Below, one piece after another: positions 17,493 to 27,581 of a stretch of DNA of 64,000 nucleotides. This DNA is from an uncultured Eubacteriales bacterium. GTDB lineage: Bacteria > Bacillota > Clostridia > Oscillospirales > CAG-272. Under the pieces are notes generated by a model. That model was not told where the DNA came from. It ran no database searches and saw nothing but the letters and a program-made list of their open reading frames with translations. The stretch's first letter is position 1, and every line of letters begins with the position of its first letter. The stretch spans positions 1 through 64,000 of the forward strand of contig URDS01000005.1 in the NCBI GenBank assembly GCA_900546635.1, read 5' to 3'. A program made the translations under genes and the position numbers.

Positions 17493-20400
17493 TCAATCGA
17501 ATTTTACTTCATCCACATTCAGCGCGAGCACCTTGGAAACGCCCCGTTCGGGCATGGTGACGCCGTAGATGCGATCCGCCGCTTCCATTGTTCCCCGGCG
17601 GTGCGTAATCAAAACAAACTGCGTGTTGTCTGACATACGCTTCACATATTCCGCAAAGCGGGATACGTTCACCTCGTCCAGCGCCGCTTCAATCTCATCC
17701 AAAATGCAGAAAGGCGACGGATTGACTTTCAGGATGGCAAAAAACAGCGCGATGGCCACAAACGCCTGCTCGCCGCCCGAAAGCAGCGTCAGGCTTTTGA
17801 TAATTTTTCCGGGCGGTGCGGCTTTGATCTCGATTCCGCTCCCCAGAACATCCTCAGGTTCGGTCAGAATCAGTTCGGCGCACCCGCCGCCGAACAGTTC
17901 GGCAAACACCTTGGAAAAATGATCGTTGATCCGGTTAAACGCATCCATAAACTGCCCGCGCATTTCATTCTCCAGGCGATGAATCACCGTGACAAGCTCG
18001 GTCTTTGACTTTTGCAGATCTTCGATCTGCGACGCAAGCTCGTCATAGCGCGTTTTGACCTGCGTATACTCCTCAATCGCGCCGACATTGACCGAACCGA
18101 GCGACTTCATCTCCCGGCGGTATTCGGCGGCGGACGCGGCAAGCGCGGGGCGCTCGGCCGCCTCAAGCGGCGGATATCCGAGTTCCAGCGCGGCGCCGTA
18201 GGTCAGTTCATATTCTTCAAGCATCCGTTCCGCAAGCTTATCCTGCTCCGAGAGGAGAGAATGCAGCTTGGATTCATTTTTAGTATGCGCCAGCAAAATG
18301 GTTTCTTTCTGCCCTGTCTTCTCCCGAATTTTCAACCGCGTCTCATTCAGTTTGCGCTCATACTCCGCCGTACCGGATTCTACGCTGCCGCGCTGTTCGG
18401 TCAAAAGAGAAAGTCTCGTCATATCCTGCGCAACCGATTCGCGGTTAAGGGTCTGCGCCTGCGCGAAATTCTCTATATCCGCCCTATATTTTTCCACCGA
18501 TTGCAAAGCGGCCGCCGTCGTCTCCGTCAACTCACAAACGCGCGCTTTAAGCGCAAGGCGCGCGTCCTCAAGCGTCTGCGCATCTTTTTTCAGTTCGGCC
18601 AGCAAAACGGAATTTTCGCCGAGGCGCGCCTCCATTTCGCGGACTTCGTCCAGCGCCGAATTTCGCTCGCTGTCTTTATTGGCGCGGAAAATCCGGATTT
18701 CCTCAATGCGCGCCTCCGCCTCATCAGCGGCCTTTTGCAGGTTTAAAAGCTCATCGCCGAATCCGTCTTTCTGTGTGCGCAGACGCTCAATATCCGCGCG
18801 AAGCTTTTCGCACAACTCCTCATTGGCCGCAAGCTTTGCGCTCTGCGCCTCCAGCCGTGCGCGCTCCGCCGCAATCAGCGCCTGTATGATCTCGCGCTGC
18901 GCGAGCGCGCCCTCTCTGCGCGACTGTGCGTCGTGCAGCGTTTTCTCGGCGGCAGAGAGCATCCGATCCTCCGCAAAGAGCCTTTCCTCCGCCTCCTTGG
19001 CCATTTTGCGCAAGGATTTTATCTCAGCGGAACGGGTCAGGATTCCGCTGTCCCGGCGCACGGAGCCGCCCGTATACGAACCGCCCGCATGAATGACCTG
19101 TCCGTCCAGCGTGACCACTTTCACGCGGTATTTTTGCTCCCGCGCCATTTTGGAAGCGTTGTCCAGCGTATCAAAAACAAGCGTTCTGCCCAGTATGCTG
19201 CGCATAATCTCGGCAAACAGCGGATCATAATCAAACAAAAGGTCGGCGCGGCCGATATAGCCCGCATATGCGCGCGCGCGAATCATTTCCTCCGTCTCAT
19301 CCTGCGCTGTGACCGAGGTCAGCGGATAAAAGGTCGCCCGTCCCGCCCTTGCCTCTTTCAGCGCACGAATCGCAGAGACCGCGACAGCTTCGTTTTCAAC
19401 GGCGATATTTTGAATATTGGCGCCGAATGCGGTTTCCACCGCAGTTACGTACTGCTCCGGCACGCTGATCAGCTTAGAAAGCGGACCGTAAACCTGTCCG
19501 CCCCCGATCTTGCCGTCCGACGCGGCCTGCATCACAAACCGAACGCTGCCGGAATACCCCTCAAACAATTCCTCCATGCGCTCAAGAGACTCCGCACGGT
19601 GCAAATACCCGTCCAAACGAAGCTTTTCTTCCGCGGCGGACGCTTTACGCTTTTCCCTGTCGGCCTCGGCGGCGTCCACGTCTTTCGCAAGCGTTTCGAT
19701 CACCAGCGCGGTTTGATCCGCGTTTTCTTTGTAAGCGGCAATCTCCGCCCGGATTCCGTCAATTTCCGTCTGCAGCGCCTGCGCGTCCTTTTGCCGATCC
19801 GCGATTTCATCGCTCGCTTTGGCGCTGGCCGAATCATCGGCGCTGACCGTGCTTTCCAGCGCGCCGATCCGTACCTTCATCTCAACCGAAGCGTCGCGAA
19901 GCTTCTGCGCTTCGATATGCTTTTCATCAATTTCTTTTTCAAGCGCATCCGCTCTCTGCGCGCAGGCCGCCCGGCGCTCTTCAAGACCCGCGCGCTCCTT
20001 TGCGGCAAGTTCAATTTTGGCCTTTACTTCCTCTGCCTGACAAGCAAGGCGCCGCTCTTCCCCCTCCGCTTCATCGATCTGCGCACGGGCTGCGGAAACC
20101 GACTCTGCCGATTTTTCCATCAGTTCACGTCTGTGCGCGATCTCATTTTCCGTCACCTTATACGCGCTGTCCGCCTGATGAATCTGCTCTTTGAGCGTGC
20201 CGATCTCGGTCAAAAGCTTTTCGGAGGCCATTTTGCCGCGTTGGCTCTCCTCAAACAGCTTGTCGCTCTGCGTCTCCAGCATATGCAGACTGTCCTCGGC
20301 CACTTCAAGCTCATGCTCGGACAAATGCACCGCTTTCTGCGCCGCCGCAACCTTTTCTTTCAGCGCGGCGCTGTCAAAAATCCAAAGGCGAACGTCCGCC

Positions 20401-21077
20401 CGGCGCTTGGCATCGTAAATCTCGAGATACTTTTTCGCCTTGCGGCTGTCCCGCTCAAGCGGACCGACGCGGCTCTCAAGTTCAGCGGCAATATCATTCA
20501 GCCGCACAAGATTTTCATCGGTAGCCGAGAGCTTTTTCTCCGCCTCATACTTTTTATACCGGTATTTGGCAATTCCGGCGGCCTCTTCAAAAACATTCCG
20601 GCGTTCTTCGCTTTTTCTGGAAAGAATTTCCGAAATTTTGCCCTGTCCGATCACCGAATAGCCGTCCCGGCCGATACCGGTATTCATAAACAGTTCATGC
20701 ACATCGCGAAGCCGGACCGCCTTGCGGTTGATAAAATATTCACTTTCCCCGCTTCGGTAATACCGCCTGGTCACCGTGATCTCATCATAAGGGAGATCCA
20801 TCCGATGCGCGCCGACACTGTTGTCAAACGTGACCGAAACCTCGGCAAAGCTCATCGGACGGCGCGCATCGGCGCCGCCGAAAATGACATCCTCCATTTT
20901 GGTTCCGCGGATGTTTTTGCTCGATATTTCACCCAAAACCCAACGCATCGCGTCGGATATATTGGACTTGCCGCTGCCGTTCGGTCCGATTACCACCGTC
21001 GCACCGGGTTCAAAGCGCAAAACCGTTTTATTGGGGAAAGATTTAAAGCCGTACAATTCCAGTGATTTTAAGTACAC
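17493..21077 (-). CDS. smc: Chromosome segregation protein SMC
   Basis: The 1194-residue condensin ATPase has the Walker A motif GPNGSGKSN at residues 32-40, two long coiled coils, a hinge (about 515-665, with FGANIQNIAVENE), the signature LSGGEQAFVAIAL and Walker B CILDEIEAALD near the C-terminus. Length and layout are normal. Its partners scpA and scpB lie at 35.0-36.4 kb on the other strand. The gene is between the Elp3-like radical SAM gene and ftsY. Confidence 0.99.
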   Translation of the reverse strand: MYLKSLELYGFKSFPNKTVLRFEPGATVVIGPNGSGKSNISDAMRWVLGEISSKNIRGTKMEDVIFGGADARRPMSFAEVSVTFDNSVGAHRMDLPYDEITVTRRYYRSGESEYFINRKAVRLRDVHELFMNTGIGRDGYSVIGQGKISEILSRKSEERRNVFEEAAGIAKYRYKKYEAEKKLSATDENLVRLNDIAAELESRVGPLERDSRKAKKYLEIYDAKRRADVRLWIFDSAALKEKVAAAQKAVHLSEHELEVAEDSLHMLETQSDKLFEESQRGKMASEKLLTEIGTLKEQIHQADSAYKVTENEIAHRRELMEKSAESVSAARAQIDEAEGEERRLACQAEEVKAKIELAAKERAGLEERRAACAQRADALEKEIDEKHIEAQKLRDASVEMKVRIGALESTVSADDSASAKASDEIADRQKDAQALQTEIDGIRAEIAAYKENADQTALVIETLAKDVDAAEADREKRKASAAEEKLRLDGYLHRAESLERMEELFEGYSGSVRFVMQAASDGKIGGGQVYGPLSKLISVPEQYVTAVETAFGANIQNIAVENEAVAVSAIRALKEARAGRATFYPLTSVTAQDETEEMIRARAYAGYIGRADLLFDYDPLFAEIMRSILGRTLVFDTLDNASKMAREQKYRVKVVTLDGQVIHAGGSYTGGSVRRDSGILTRSAEIKSLRKMAKEAEERLFAEDRMLSAAEKTLHDAQSRREGALAQREIIQALIAAERARLEAQSAKLAANEELCEKLRADIERLRTQKDGFGDELLNLQKAADEAEARIEEIRIFRANKDSERNSALDEVREMEARLGENSVLLAELKKDAQTLEDARLALKARVCELTETTAAALQSVEKYRADIENFAQAQTLNRESVAQDMTRLSLLTEQRGSVESGTAEYERKLNETRLKIREKTGQKETILLAHTKNESKLHSLLSEQDKLAERMLEEYELTYGAALELGYPPLEAAERPALAASAAEYRREMKSLGSVNVGAIEEYTQVKTRYDELASQIEDLQKSKTELVTVIHRLENEMRGQFMDAFNRINDHFSKVFAELFGGGCAELILTEPEDVLGSGIEIKAAPPGKIIKSLTLLSGGEQAFVAIALFFAILKVNPSPFCILDEIEAALDEVNVSRFAEYVKRMSDNTQFVLITHRRGTMEAADRIYGVTMPERGVSKVLALNVDEVKFD

Positions 21078-21102
21078 GCGCCCCTCCGATTTATCCTGAT
21101 TT

Positions 21103-22122
21103 TCAATAAACTCTTAATAAGATATTATAAAGCATCAGGCCGTCTTTTTCAACAATTTTCAGCCTTTTTATATGAAAATCCTTTTTCAGCCGCTCCCGGT
21201 TCTCCCCGCGATACCCAACCGCTTTGGAAACCTCGCCCGGCGCGACCGATACTTCGACAGTCTTTCCGGCGCATGCACCGCCGTATGCGCGCAGCCGCTC
21301 GGCAATCATACGACCGTACAGCCGTCCCATCGTCATCTCTCCGAGCGCCGGATGAAAAGCGCCGCCCAGAACCTTATCCTCCGAGGTCAGAGACTCGCCG
21401 GCGCAAAGCCCCACCCGAATCACCGGTACTCCGTGCTGCACGAAAATTCGCAAAATATCGGCCGCGCGCTCCGCCGCTGCATCGTTTTCAAGCGGTGCGT
21501 AAAGGCCGGATTGCATCATGCCGCAAAGCTCCGTGCCGTGAAAAACAACAACCGGATATATGCGCGCGGCCGCAGCGCCCGCATCACAAATAAACGCGGC
21601 GGTTTTTCGTTCGCTCTCCGGCGTTGAGGCGGGCAGGCCGACCATCATCTGACCGACGAGTGAAAAGCCATATTCACGCACAAGCGCCGCGGCACGGGCA
21701 GAAGCCGCAGCCGTATGACCGCGCCTCGACGCACGCAGAACCGCGTCGTCCATGCTCTGTATGCCGAGTTCGATTGTGCGCACGGAATATCGGCTTAGAA
21801 TTTCCAGCACTTCCGCATCGATATAATCGGGGCGGGTGGAGAGGCGAATCGCCTGTACCCGCCCAAAATCCACATATCGCTGCGCGGTTTCAAGCAGCGA
21901 AATCATCAAGGCGCGGTCGATTCCGGTAAAGGAGCCGCCGAAAAAAGCGATTTCGGTTTCCGTATCCTGCGATATGGTTGACAGGGCAAGATCAATCGTT
22001 TGGACGACATCGCCGGCGGAAAATGTCTCCACGCCCGAAATCAAGCGCTGATTGCAGAATACGCACTGATTCGGGCATCCGAGATGCGGAATAAAGACGG
22101 GAATATTGACATGCTTTTTCAT
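21103..22122 (-). CDS. Elp3-like radical SAM protein
   Basis: This 339-residue protein binds a 4Fe-4S cluster through CPNQCVFC (C16, C20, C23). It resembles the radical SAM part of Elp3 without the acetyltransferase domain. Other family segments are AFFGGSFTGID and RLSTRPDYID. Genes of this type are commonly found between rnc and smc in Clostridia; their substrate is not established. It is co-oriented with both neighbours. Confidence 0.88.
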   Translation of the reverse strand: MKKHVNIPVFIPHLGCPNQCVFCNQRLISGVETFSAGDVVQTIDLALSTISQDTETEIAFFGGSFTGIDRALMISLLETAQRYVDFGRVQAIRLSTRPDYIDAEVLEILSRYSVRTIELGIQSMDDAVLRASRRGHTAAASARAAALVREYGFSLVGQMMVGLPASTPESERKTAAFICDAGAAAARIYPVVVFHGTELCGMMQSGLYAPLENDAAAERAADILRIFVQHGVPVIRVGLCAGESLTSEDKVLGGAFHPALGEMTMGRLYGRMIAERLRAYGGACAGKTVEVSVAPGEVSKAVGYRGENRERLKKDFHIKRLKIVEKDGLMLYNILLRVY

Positions 22123-22175
22123 CGGTGACTTCCTCCAAAACGATTTTAAGCGCCGAAAACACGGCGCTTAAAGCG

Positions 22176-22892
22176 TTATTTTTGTCCAAAAAGTTCAAGC
22201 GCCTGTCTGGCCGCGACCTGTTCTGCCGCGCGCTTGGTGCGCCCCTCGCCGGTGCCGATTACATTGCTGTTCAACCGTGCTTCCACCGTGAAGCATTTAT
22301 TGTGATCGGGACCGCGCTCGTCTACCACGAAGTACTCCAGCACTTCCCCGCCGGCCTGCTGCACAAACTGCTGCAAAAGCGTTTTATAATCCCGCGCCGC
22401 GCCGCTGATTTCAAGCTTGGTAAGCTCGGCTTCAAGCAGAGGTACGAGAAACTTTGCGACCCTATTTTTGTCCATTCCGCAGTCGATGAAAATCGCTGCA
22501 AGCAGCGCCTCAAACGCATCCGCCAAAATAGACGGTCGCTCGCGTCCGCCTCCGAGTTCCTCGCCGTGGCCGAGACAAAGATACGCGCCGAGGCCGATCT
22601 TCCCCGCGAACACGCTAAGCGCCTTTTCGCAGACAATCTCAGCGCGCATCCGCGTCAATTCGCCCTCAGGCTGTTCGGGAAACTTCAAAAACAGGAATTC
22701 ACTTGCAACAATCGATAAAACCGAATCTCCCAAAAATTCCAGACGCTCGTTGCACTCCACATATGCGCCCTTGCTCTTCGCTTCGTTTGAATACGAGGAA
22801 TGCGTCAGCGCCGTATCCAACAGCGTGCGGTCATGAAACGCATAGCCAATGGCCGCCTCCAGCGCCGCTCTGTCCTTTCTCAGTCTCTGCAT
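22176..22892 (-). CDS. rnc: Ribonuclease III
   Basis: The 238-residue enzyme cuts double-stranded RNA, including rRNA precursors. The catalytic signature NERLEFLGDSVLSIVASEF is present in the N-terminal domain, with the second acidic cluster in DAFEALLAAIFID. A double-stranded RNA-binding domain occupies about 160-235. It starts three bases after the plsX stop; the acpP gene usually found between them is absent. Confidence 0.98.
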   Translation of the reverse strand: MQRLRKDRAALEAAIGYAFHDRTLLDTALTHSSYSNEAKSKGAYVECNERLEFLGDSVLSIVASEFLFLKFPEQPEGELTRMRAEIVCEKALSVFAGKIGLGAYLCLGHGEELGGGRERPSILADAFEALLAAIFIDCGMDKNRVAKFLVPLLEAELTKLEISGAARDYKTLLQQFVQQAGGEVLEYFVVDERGPDHNKCFTVEARLNSNVIGTGEGRTKRAAEQVAARQALELFGQK

Positions 22893-22895
22893 GAT

Positions 22896-23924
22896 TCACT
22901 TCCTGTCAAGCGGCTCCGCCGGATCCGCCTGTGCCCGAAGTTCACCGGCATGCGCCGCAATATCATAAATAACGCCTGTATCAATATAGGCCATCGCCTG
23001 ACGAACCGCATTCAAAATCGCGCGCGCATCCGAAGAACCGTGCGCCTTGATCACCGGTTTTGAAATACCGAGCAGCGGCGCGCCGCCGTATTCCGAGGGA
23101 TCAAACTGCTTTTTGAACGAAGTAATCGAAGCGCGGAGCGGAAGCGCGCTGACCTTGGTAAGCAGATTTTGCCCGAACACGCCTTTGAGCGTGCGCATGA
23201 AAAATTTGCTTAGCCCCTCGATCGTTTTCAGCATGATGTTTCCGGTAAAGCCGTCGCACACCAAAACATCGCACACGTCAAACGGCACTTCTTTTCCCTC
23301 AACGTTGCCCACGAAATTGACATATTCGGACGCTTCAAGCAGCGCGTAGGCATTTTTATACAGCGCGGTACCTTTCGTCGGCTCGGTGCCGTTGTTCAAA
23401 AGACCGACGCGCGCGCAGCCGAGACCGTATATTTTCTCCATGTACACGGAACCCATCACCGCAAACTGTTCAAGCGTTTTCTCATCAACTTCCAGATTCG
23501 CGCCCGAATCCAACAGCAAAAGCGGTTTTTGAAAAGGCATAATCGTACCGATCGCAGCACGGTGAACGCCTTTGATTCTGCGGACGATCAGCGTTGCGCC
23601 GGCAAGCAGCGCGCCTGTATTTCCCGCGCTGACAAACGCATCCCCCTGGCCTTTTGAAAGCATCTGCAGACCGATCGCCATAGAAGAATCGTTTTTATCC
23701 CGCACCACGCTGAGCGCAGGATCCTCCATAGTAATCACCACGTCGGTATCCACGACGGACAGCGGCGAAATATCCAAATCCGACTCTGCGGCAATATGCT
23801 CGATCGTTTCCCTGTGTCCGATCATGGTAATCTCGACGCCGAACTCCTGACGCGCCAGCACTGCGCCCCGAATGATTTCAGCGGGCGCCTTGTCGCCGCT
23901 CATTACATCTATTAAAATATTCAT
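22896..23924 (-). CDS. plsX: Phosphate acyltransferase PlsX
   Basis: The 342-residue enzyme makes acyl-phosphate from acyl-ACP for phospholipid synthesis. Family segments are MNILIDVMSGDKAPAEIIRG at the start, SAGNTGALLAGA, GLLNNGTEPTKGT and VCDGFTGNIMLKTIEG. It lies 19 bases after trmFO and directly before rnc. Confidence 0.98.
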   Translation of the reverse strand: MNILIDVMSGDKAPAEIIRGAVLARQEFGVEITMIGHRETIEHIAAESDLDISPLSVVDTDVVITMEDPALSVVRDKNDSSMAIGLQMLSKGQGDAFVSAGNTGALLAGATLIVRRIKGVHRAAIGTIMPFQKPLLLLDSGANLEVDEKTLEQFAVMGSVYMEKIYGLGCARVGLLNNGTEPTKGTALYKNAYALLEASEYVNFVGNVEGKEVPFDVCDVLVCDGFTGNIMLKTIEGLSKFFMRTLKGVFGQNLLTKVSALPLRASITSFKKQFDPSEYGGAPLLGISKPVIKAHGSSDARAILNAVRQAMAYIDTGVIYDIAAHAGELRAQADPAEPLDRK

Positions 23925-23943
23925 TGCTTCACGCCTCTCGACT

Positions 23944-25269
23944 TCAATTTATAGATTCTGCCATCTCGCGCAGTGCGGCCAAAGACCGCGCCGCAAGCGC
24001 CTCATTTTTCGCTCTTTTGCCGCCCTTGACACGTTCGCCGAGCGGCTCGACAAGTCCGAAATTGGCATTCATCGGCTGGAAACTTCCGGTATTTCCGGAA
24101 CTGATATAGTCCGCCATCGCGCCGATCACCGTCTTTTTGGGGAACAGCACAGGCGGCTTATCCAGCGCGCGCATCGCCGCGTTTATTCCCGCGACCAGAC
24201 CGGACGCCGCCGACTCCACATAGCCCTCGACACCGGTCATCTGCCCGGCAAAAAACAACTGCGGCCGATTCCGAACCGAATAATCGGCATTCAGAAAACC
24301 GGGAGAATGCAGATACGTATTTCTGTGCATCACGCCATATCGAACAAATTCCGCATTTTCAAGGCCCGGAATCATGGAAAACACACGTTTTTGTTCGCCA
24401 AACGTCAAATGCGTCTGAAAGCCCACCATATTGAAAAGGGACGCCGCCGCATCATCCTGACGAAGCTGCACAACAGCGTAGGCTTCTTTCCCCGTGCCGG
24501 GCAGCGGCAGGCCGACCGGCTTCATCGGGCCGTAACGGAGCGTATCATAGCCGCGCCGCGCCATAACCTCCACCGGCATACAGCCTTCAAAAACGGTAAG
24601 CTCGCCCTGCTGTTCCCGGTCAAAATCTTTCAGCGCGGCTTCTTTGGCGCCGATCAGCGCCTCATAGAATACATCGTACTCCGCTTTGGTCATCGGGCAG
24701 TTGATATATGACGCTTCTCCCTTTCCGTAACGGGAAGCAAAAAACGCTTTTTCCATATCAATGCTCGAAAACTCCACGATAGGCGCCGCCGCATCGAAAA
24801 AGTAGAGCTTTTTCCCGCCGATAAAGCGGCCGATCGCCTCGGAAAGCGGCTCCGATGTAAGCGGACCGGACGCAACGACCGCAATGCCTGCGTCCGGCAA
24901 TTCAGCGACCTCTTTTTCGATCACTTCGATATTGGGATGCCTTTGGATTTTGTCGGTAATATAGGCCGAAAAGCCCTCCCGGTCTACGGCAAGCGAGCTT
25001 CCCGCCGGAACCTCGTTTGCATACGCCGCTTCCATAATCAGAGAGTTCAAGAGGCGCATTTCTTCTTTCAAGAGTCCGACTGCGTTGACAACCGAATTTG
25101 AGCGCAGCGAATTGGAGCAGACAAGTTCCGCAAACTGCGCGCTGTGGTGCGCCGGCGTCATCTTCTCCGGCTTCATCTCATACAGTTTCACTCGAACGCC
25201 GCGCTCTGCCGCCTGCCATGCCGCCTCGCATCCGGCGAGTCCGGCGCCGATAATCTCAATCTGTGTCAA
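23944..25269 (-). CDS. trmFO: Methylenetetrahydrofolate-tRNA-(uracil-5-)-methyltransferase TrmFO
   Basis: The 441-residue FAD enzyme makes ribothymidine at position 54 of tRNA using methylene-THF. It has the FAD fold [14 protein letters not shown] at the N-terminus, and [26 protein letters not shown] near the C-terminus. The start codon is TTG, placed directly after the topA stop codon, so translation is coupled. No other start is available nearby. Confidence 0.97.
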   Translation of the reverse strand: MTQIEIIGAGLAGCEAAWQAAERGVRVKLYEMKPEKMTPAHHSAQFAELVCSNSLRSNSVVNAVGLLKEEMRLLNSLIMEAAYANEVPAGSSLAVDREGFSAYITDKIQRHPNIEVIEKEVAELPDAGIAVVASGPLTSEPLSEAIGRFIGGKKLYFFDAAAPIVEFSSIDMEKAFFASRYGKGEASYINCPMTKAEYDVFYEALIGAKEAALKDFDREQQGELTVFEGCMPVEVMARRGYDTLRYGPMKPVGLPLPGTGKEAYAVVQLRQDDAAASLFNMVGFQTHLTFGEQKRVFSMIPGLENAEFVRYGVMHRNTYLHSPGFLNADYSVRNRPQLFFAGQMTGVEGYVESAASGLVAGINAAMRALDKPPVLFPKKTVIGAMADYISSGNTGSFQPMNANFGLVEPLGERVKGGKRAKNEALAARSLAALREMAESIN

Positions 25270-27552
25270 TTATTCTTCCTCTGCCTGTTCAGCTGCCGGC
25301 GCATCCGCTTTATATCCGCACGCCTTATCATGGCAAATCAACTGATTTTTTCCTTTTTTGCGATACAGCATCTTTCCGCACTGCGGACATTTTTCCTCGG
25401 TCGGCATATCCCAGGAAGAAAAATCGCAGTCCGGATACCGCTCACAACTGTAAAACACCGTCCGGTTCCGTCCGATCTTGGAAACGATCTTGGCGCCGCA
25501 CTGCGGGCAGGCTACGCCGGTATCTTTGGTACGCTGCTTTGTGAATTTACACTTCGGATAGTTTGCGCAGGCATAAAAGCTGCCGTAGCGCCCGGTACGA
25601 AGCACCATGTCTCCGCCGCAGAGTTCGCATTTGAAATCGGCAACAGTCGGTTTTTTTTCTTCCGATTCACCGGTGCTGCCGTCCTTATCGAGCGGCTTTG
25701 TGTTTTTGCAGGCCGGATAGTTCGGACATGCCGCAAACCGGCCGTAGCGCCCGTTTTTCACAATCATTTTGCTGCCGCATTTTTCACAAATAAGGTCGGT
25801 CTCCTCGGTAGGCAAAACGATTTTTTCGTTTTGATAATTCTGTTCGGCGCCCGAAAGCGCCTTGGCGAAATCCGTATAGAAATCGCCGAGTACCTGCGTC
25901 ATGGTACTTTCGCCGTGCGCGATGCCGTCCAGCTGATCCTCCATCTGCGCCGTAAACGCATAGTCCACGATCTCCGGGAAATATTCAATCATCAGTTTGG
26001 TGGTGGTTTCTCCGAGCGGCGTGGGAACAAGCGATTTGCCGTCGCGCGAGACGTAATTCCGCGCGACAATGGTTGTAATAATCGGCGCGTAGGTACTCGG
26101 ACGGCCGATTCCCTTTTCCTCCAAAAATTTAATCAGCGAAGCCTCTGTAAAACGCGGAGGCGGCTCTGTAAAATGCTGCTGCGGATCATATTTTTCGGCC
26201 GTCAGACGGTCTCCCTCGGAGATCGGCGGGATTTTTTCATTTTCTTCCACGTCCGCGCCGTCATTTTTAGTCTGTTCGTCCAGCGACTCCTCATATACGG
26301 CCATATATCCCTGGAATCGTACGGTGTAGCCGCTGGTACGGAAGCGGTACTCGCCCGCGCCGAATTCAATCGTCTGGGTATCAAAAACGGCAGACGCCAT
26401 CTGACTCGCGATAAAACGGTCCCAGATCAGCTTATACAGTTTATACTGATCGTTTGTAAGGAATTTCCGAATCTGCGCCGGCTCCAGCGCCGCATTGGAA
26501 GGCCGAATCGCCTCATGCGCGTCCTGCGCATTCGATTTGGTTTTATATACTCTCGGATGCGGCGGGCAATAACTTTCTCCGTACTTTGCCGCGATCAGTT
26601 CCAGTGCGGCGCTCTGCGCTTCGGCGGAAATCCGCAGCGAATCGGTACGCATATACGTGATAATACCCTGTACGCCGCCGTTTTCGGAACCGAGATTGAT
26701 TCCCTCGTACAGTTCCTGCGCCACTTTCATGACCCGCTGAGACTGAAATCCCAGTTTGCGCGAAGCCTCCTGCTGCATTGTGGACGTGGTAAAAGGCGGA
26801 GCGGGCTGCTTGTTTTTTGCGGCTTTCTTGACCGAGAGACAGGAAAACGCGGCATTCTGCAAAGCCGCCAATACAGCGTCAACGTCCGCTTTCGATTCAA
26901 GCTTGACTTTTTGCTTTCCCCTGCCCGCAAGACGCGCCTTGACCGGTTTGTCGTCCGCGGTTCGCAAAAGCGCATCCAGCGTCCAGTATTCCTGTTTGAC
27001 AAACGCGCGTATCTCCGCTTCGCGCTCGACAATAATGCGCGTTGCCACAGACTGCACGCGCCCTGCGGACAATCCGCTTTTGACGCTTTTCCAGAGAAAC
27101 GGACTCAGCTTATACCCCACAATGCGGTCTAAAATCCGTCTGGCCTGCTGTGAATTTACAAGCTCCATGTCGATCTCACGCGGATGCTTAATCGCGTCCT
27201 TGACCGCGCTTTTGGTCACCTCGTTAAAAGCGACGCGGCAGCATTTTTCGGGATCCAGTCCGAGTGCGTTTGCCAAATGCCAGGAAATCGCCTCACCCTC
27301 GCGGTCAGGGTCGGTCGCAAGGAAAACCTTGCTCGCCGCCTTAGCGTCCTTTTTCAAAGCCTTTATCAATTCGCCTTTGCCGCGAATATTAATATAATGC
27401 GCCGCAAAGTCATTTTCAATATCCACGCCGAGCGTACTTTTCGGCAGATCGCGGACATGCCCTTTGGAGGCGACCACTTTATAGTTGCTGCCGAGATAGC
27501 TTTTGATCGTACTCGCCTTTGACGGCGACTCCACAATAACCAAATTTGCCAT
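25270..27552 (-). CDS. topA: DNA topoisomerase I
   Basis: This 760-residue type IA enzyme relaxes negative supercoils. The Toprim domain begins VIVESPSKAS and contains DPDREGEAISWHLA. The active tyrosine is in ITYMRTDSLR. At the C-terminus (about 580-750) there are four CxxC...C zinc ribbons, the last with CHDKAC. It lies 29 bases after dprA, the usual dprA-topA-trmFO order. Confidence 0.98.
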   Translation of the reverse strand: MANLVIVESPSKASTIKSYLGSNYKVVASKGHVRDLPKSTLGVDIENDFAAHYINIRGKGELIKALKKDAKAASKVFLATDPDREGEAISWHLANALGLDPEKCCRVAFNEVTKSAVKDAIKHPREIDMELVNSQQARRILDRIVGYKLSPFLWKSVKSGLSAGRVQSVATRIIVEREAEIRAFVKQEYWTLDALLRTADDKPVKARLAGRGKQKVKLESKADVDAVLAALQNAAFSCLSVKKAAKNKQPAPPFTTSTMQQEASRKLGFQSQRVMKVAQELYEGINLGSENGGVQGIITYMRTDSLRISAEAQSAALELIAAKYGESYCPPHPRVYKTKSNAQDAHEAIRPSNAALEPAQIRKFLTNDQYKLYKLIWDRFIASQMASAVFDTQTIEFGAGEYRFRTSGYTVRFQGYMAVYEESLDEQTKNDGADVEENEKIPPISEGDRLTAEKYDPQQHFTEPPPRFTEASLIKFLEEKGIGRPSTYAPIITTIVARNYVSRDGKSLVPTPLGETTTKLMIEYFPEIVDYAFTAQMEDQLDGIAHGESTMTQVLGDFYTDFAKALSGAEQNYQNEKIVLPTEETDLICEKCGSKMIVKNGRYGRFAACPNYPACKNTKPLDKDGSTGESEEKKPTVADFKCELCGGDMVLRTGRYGSFYACANYPKCKFTKQRTKDTGVACPQCGAKIVSKIGRNRTVFYSCERYPDCDFSSWDMPTEEKCPQCGKMLYRKKGKNQLICHDKACGYKADAPAAEQAEEE

Positions 27553-27581
27553 TCTATTTCTCTGCTGGTGCAGTTCCTTTC

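Noticed and set aside
18933..21065. 710-codon frame opposite smc
   Set aside because: Antisense shadow caused by codon bias; smc is unambiguous.
25144..27132. 662-codon frame opposite topA
   Set aside because: Antisense shadow; no domain seen.
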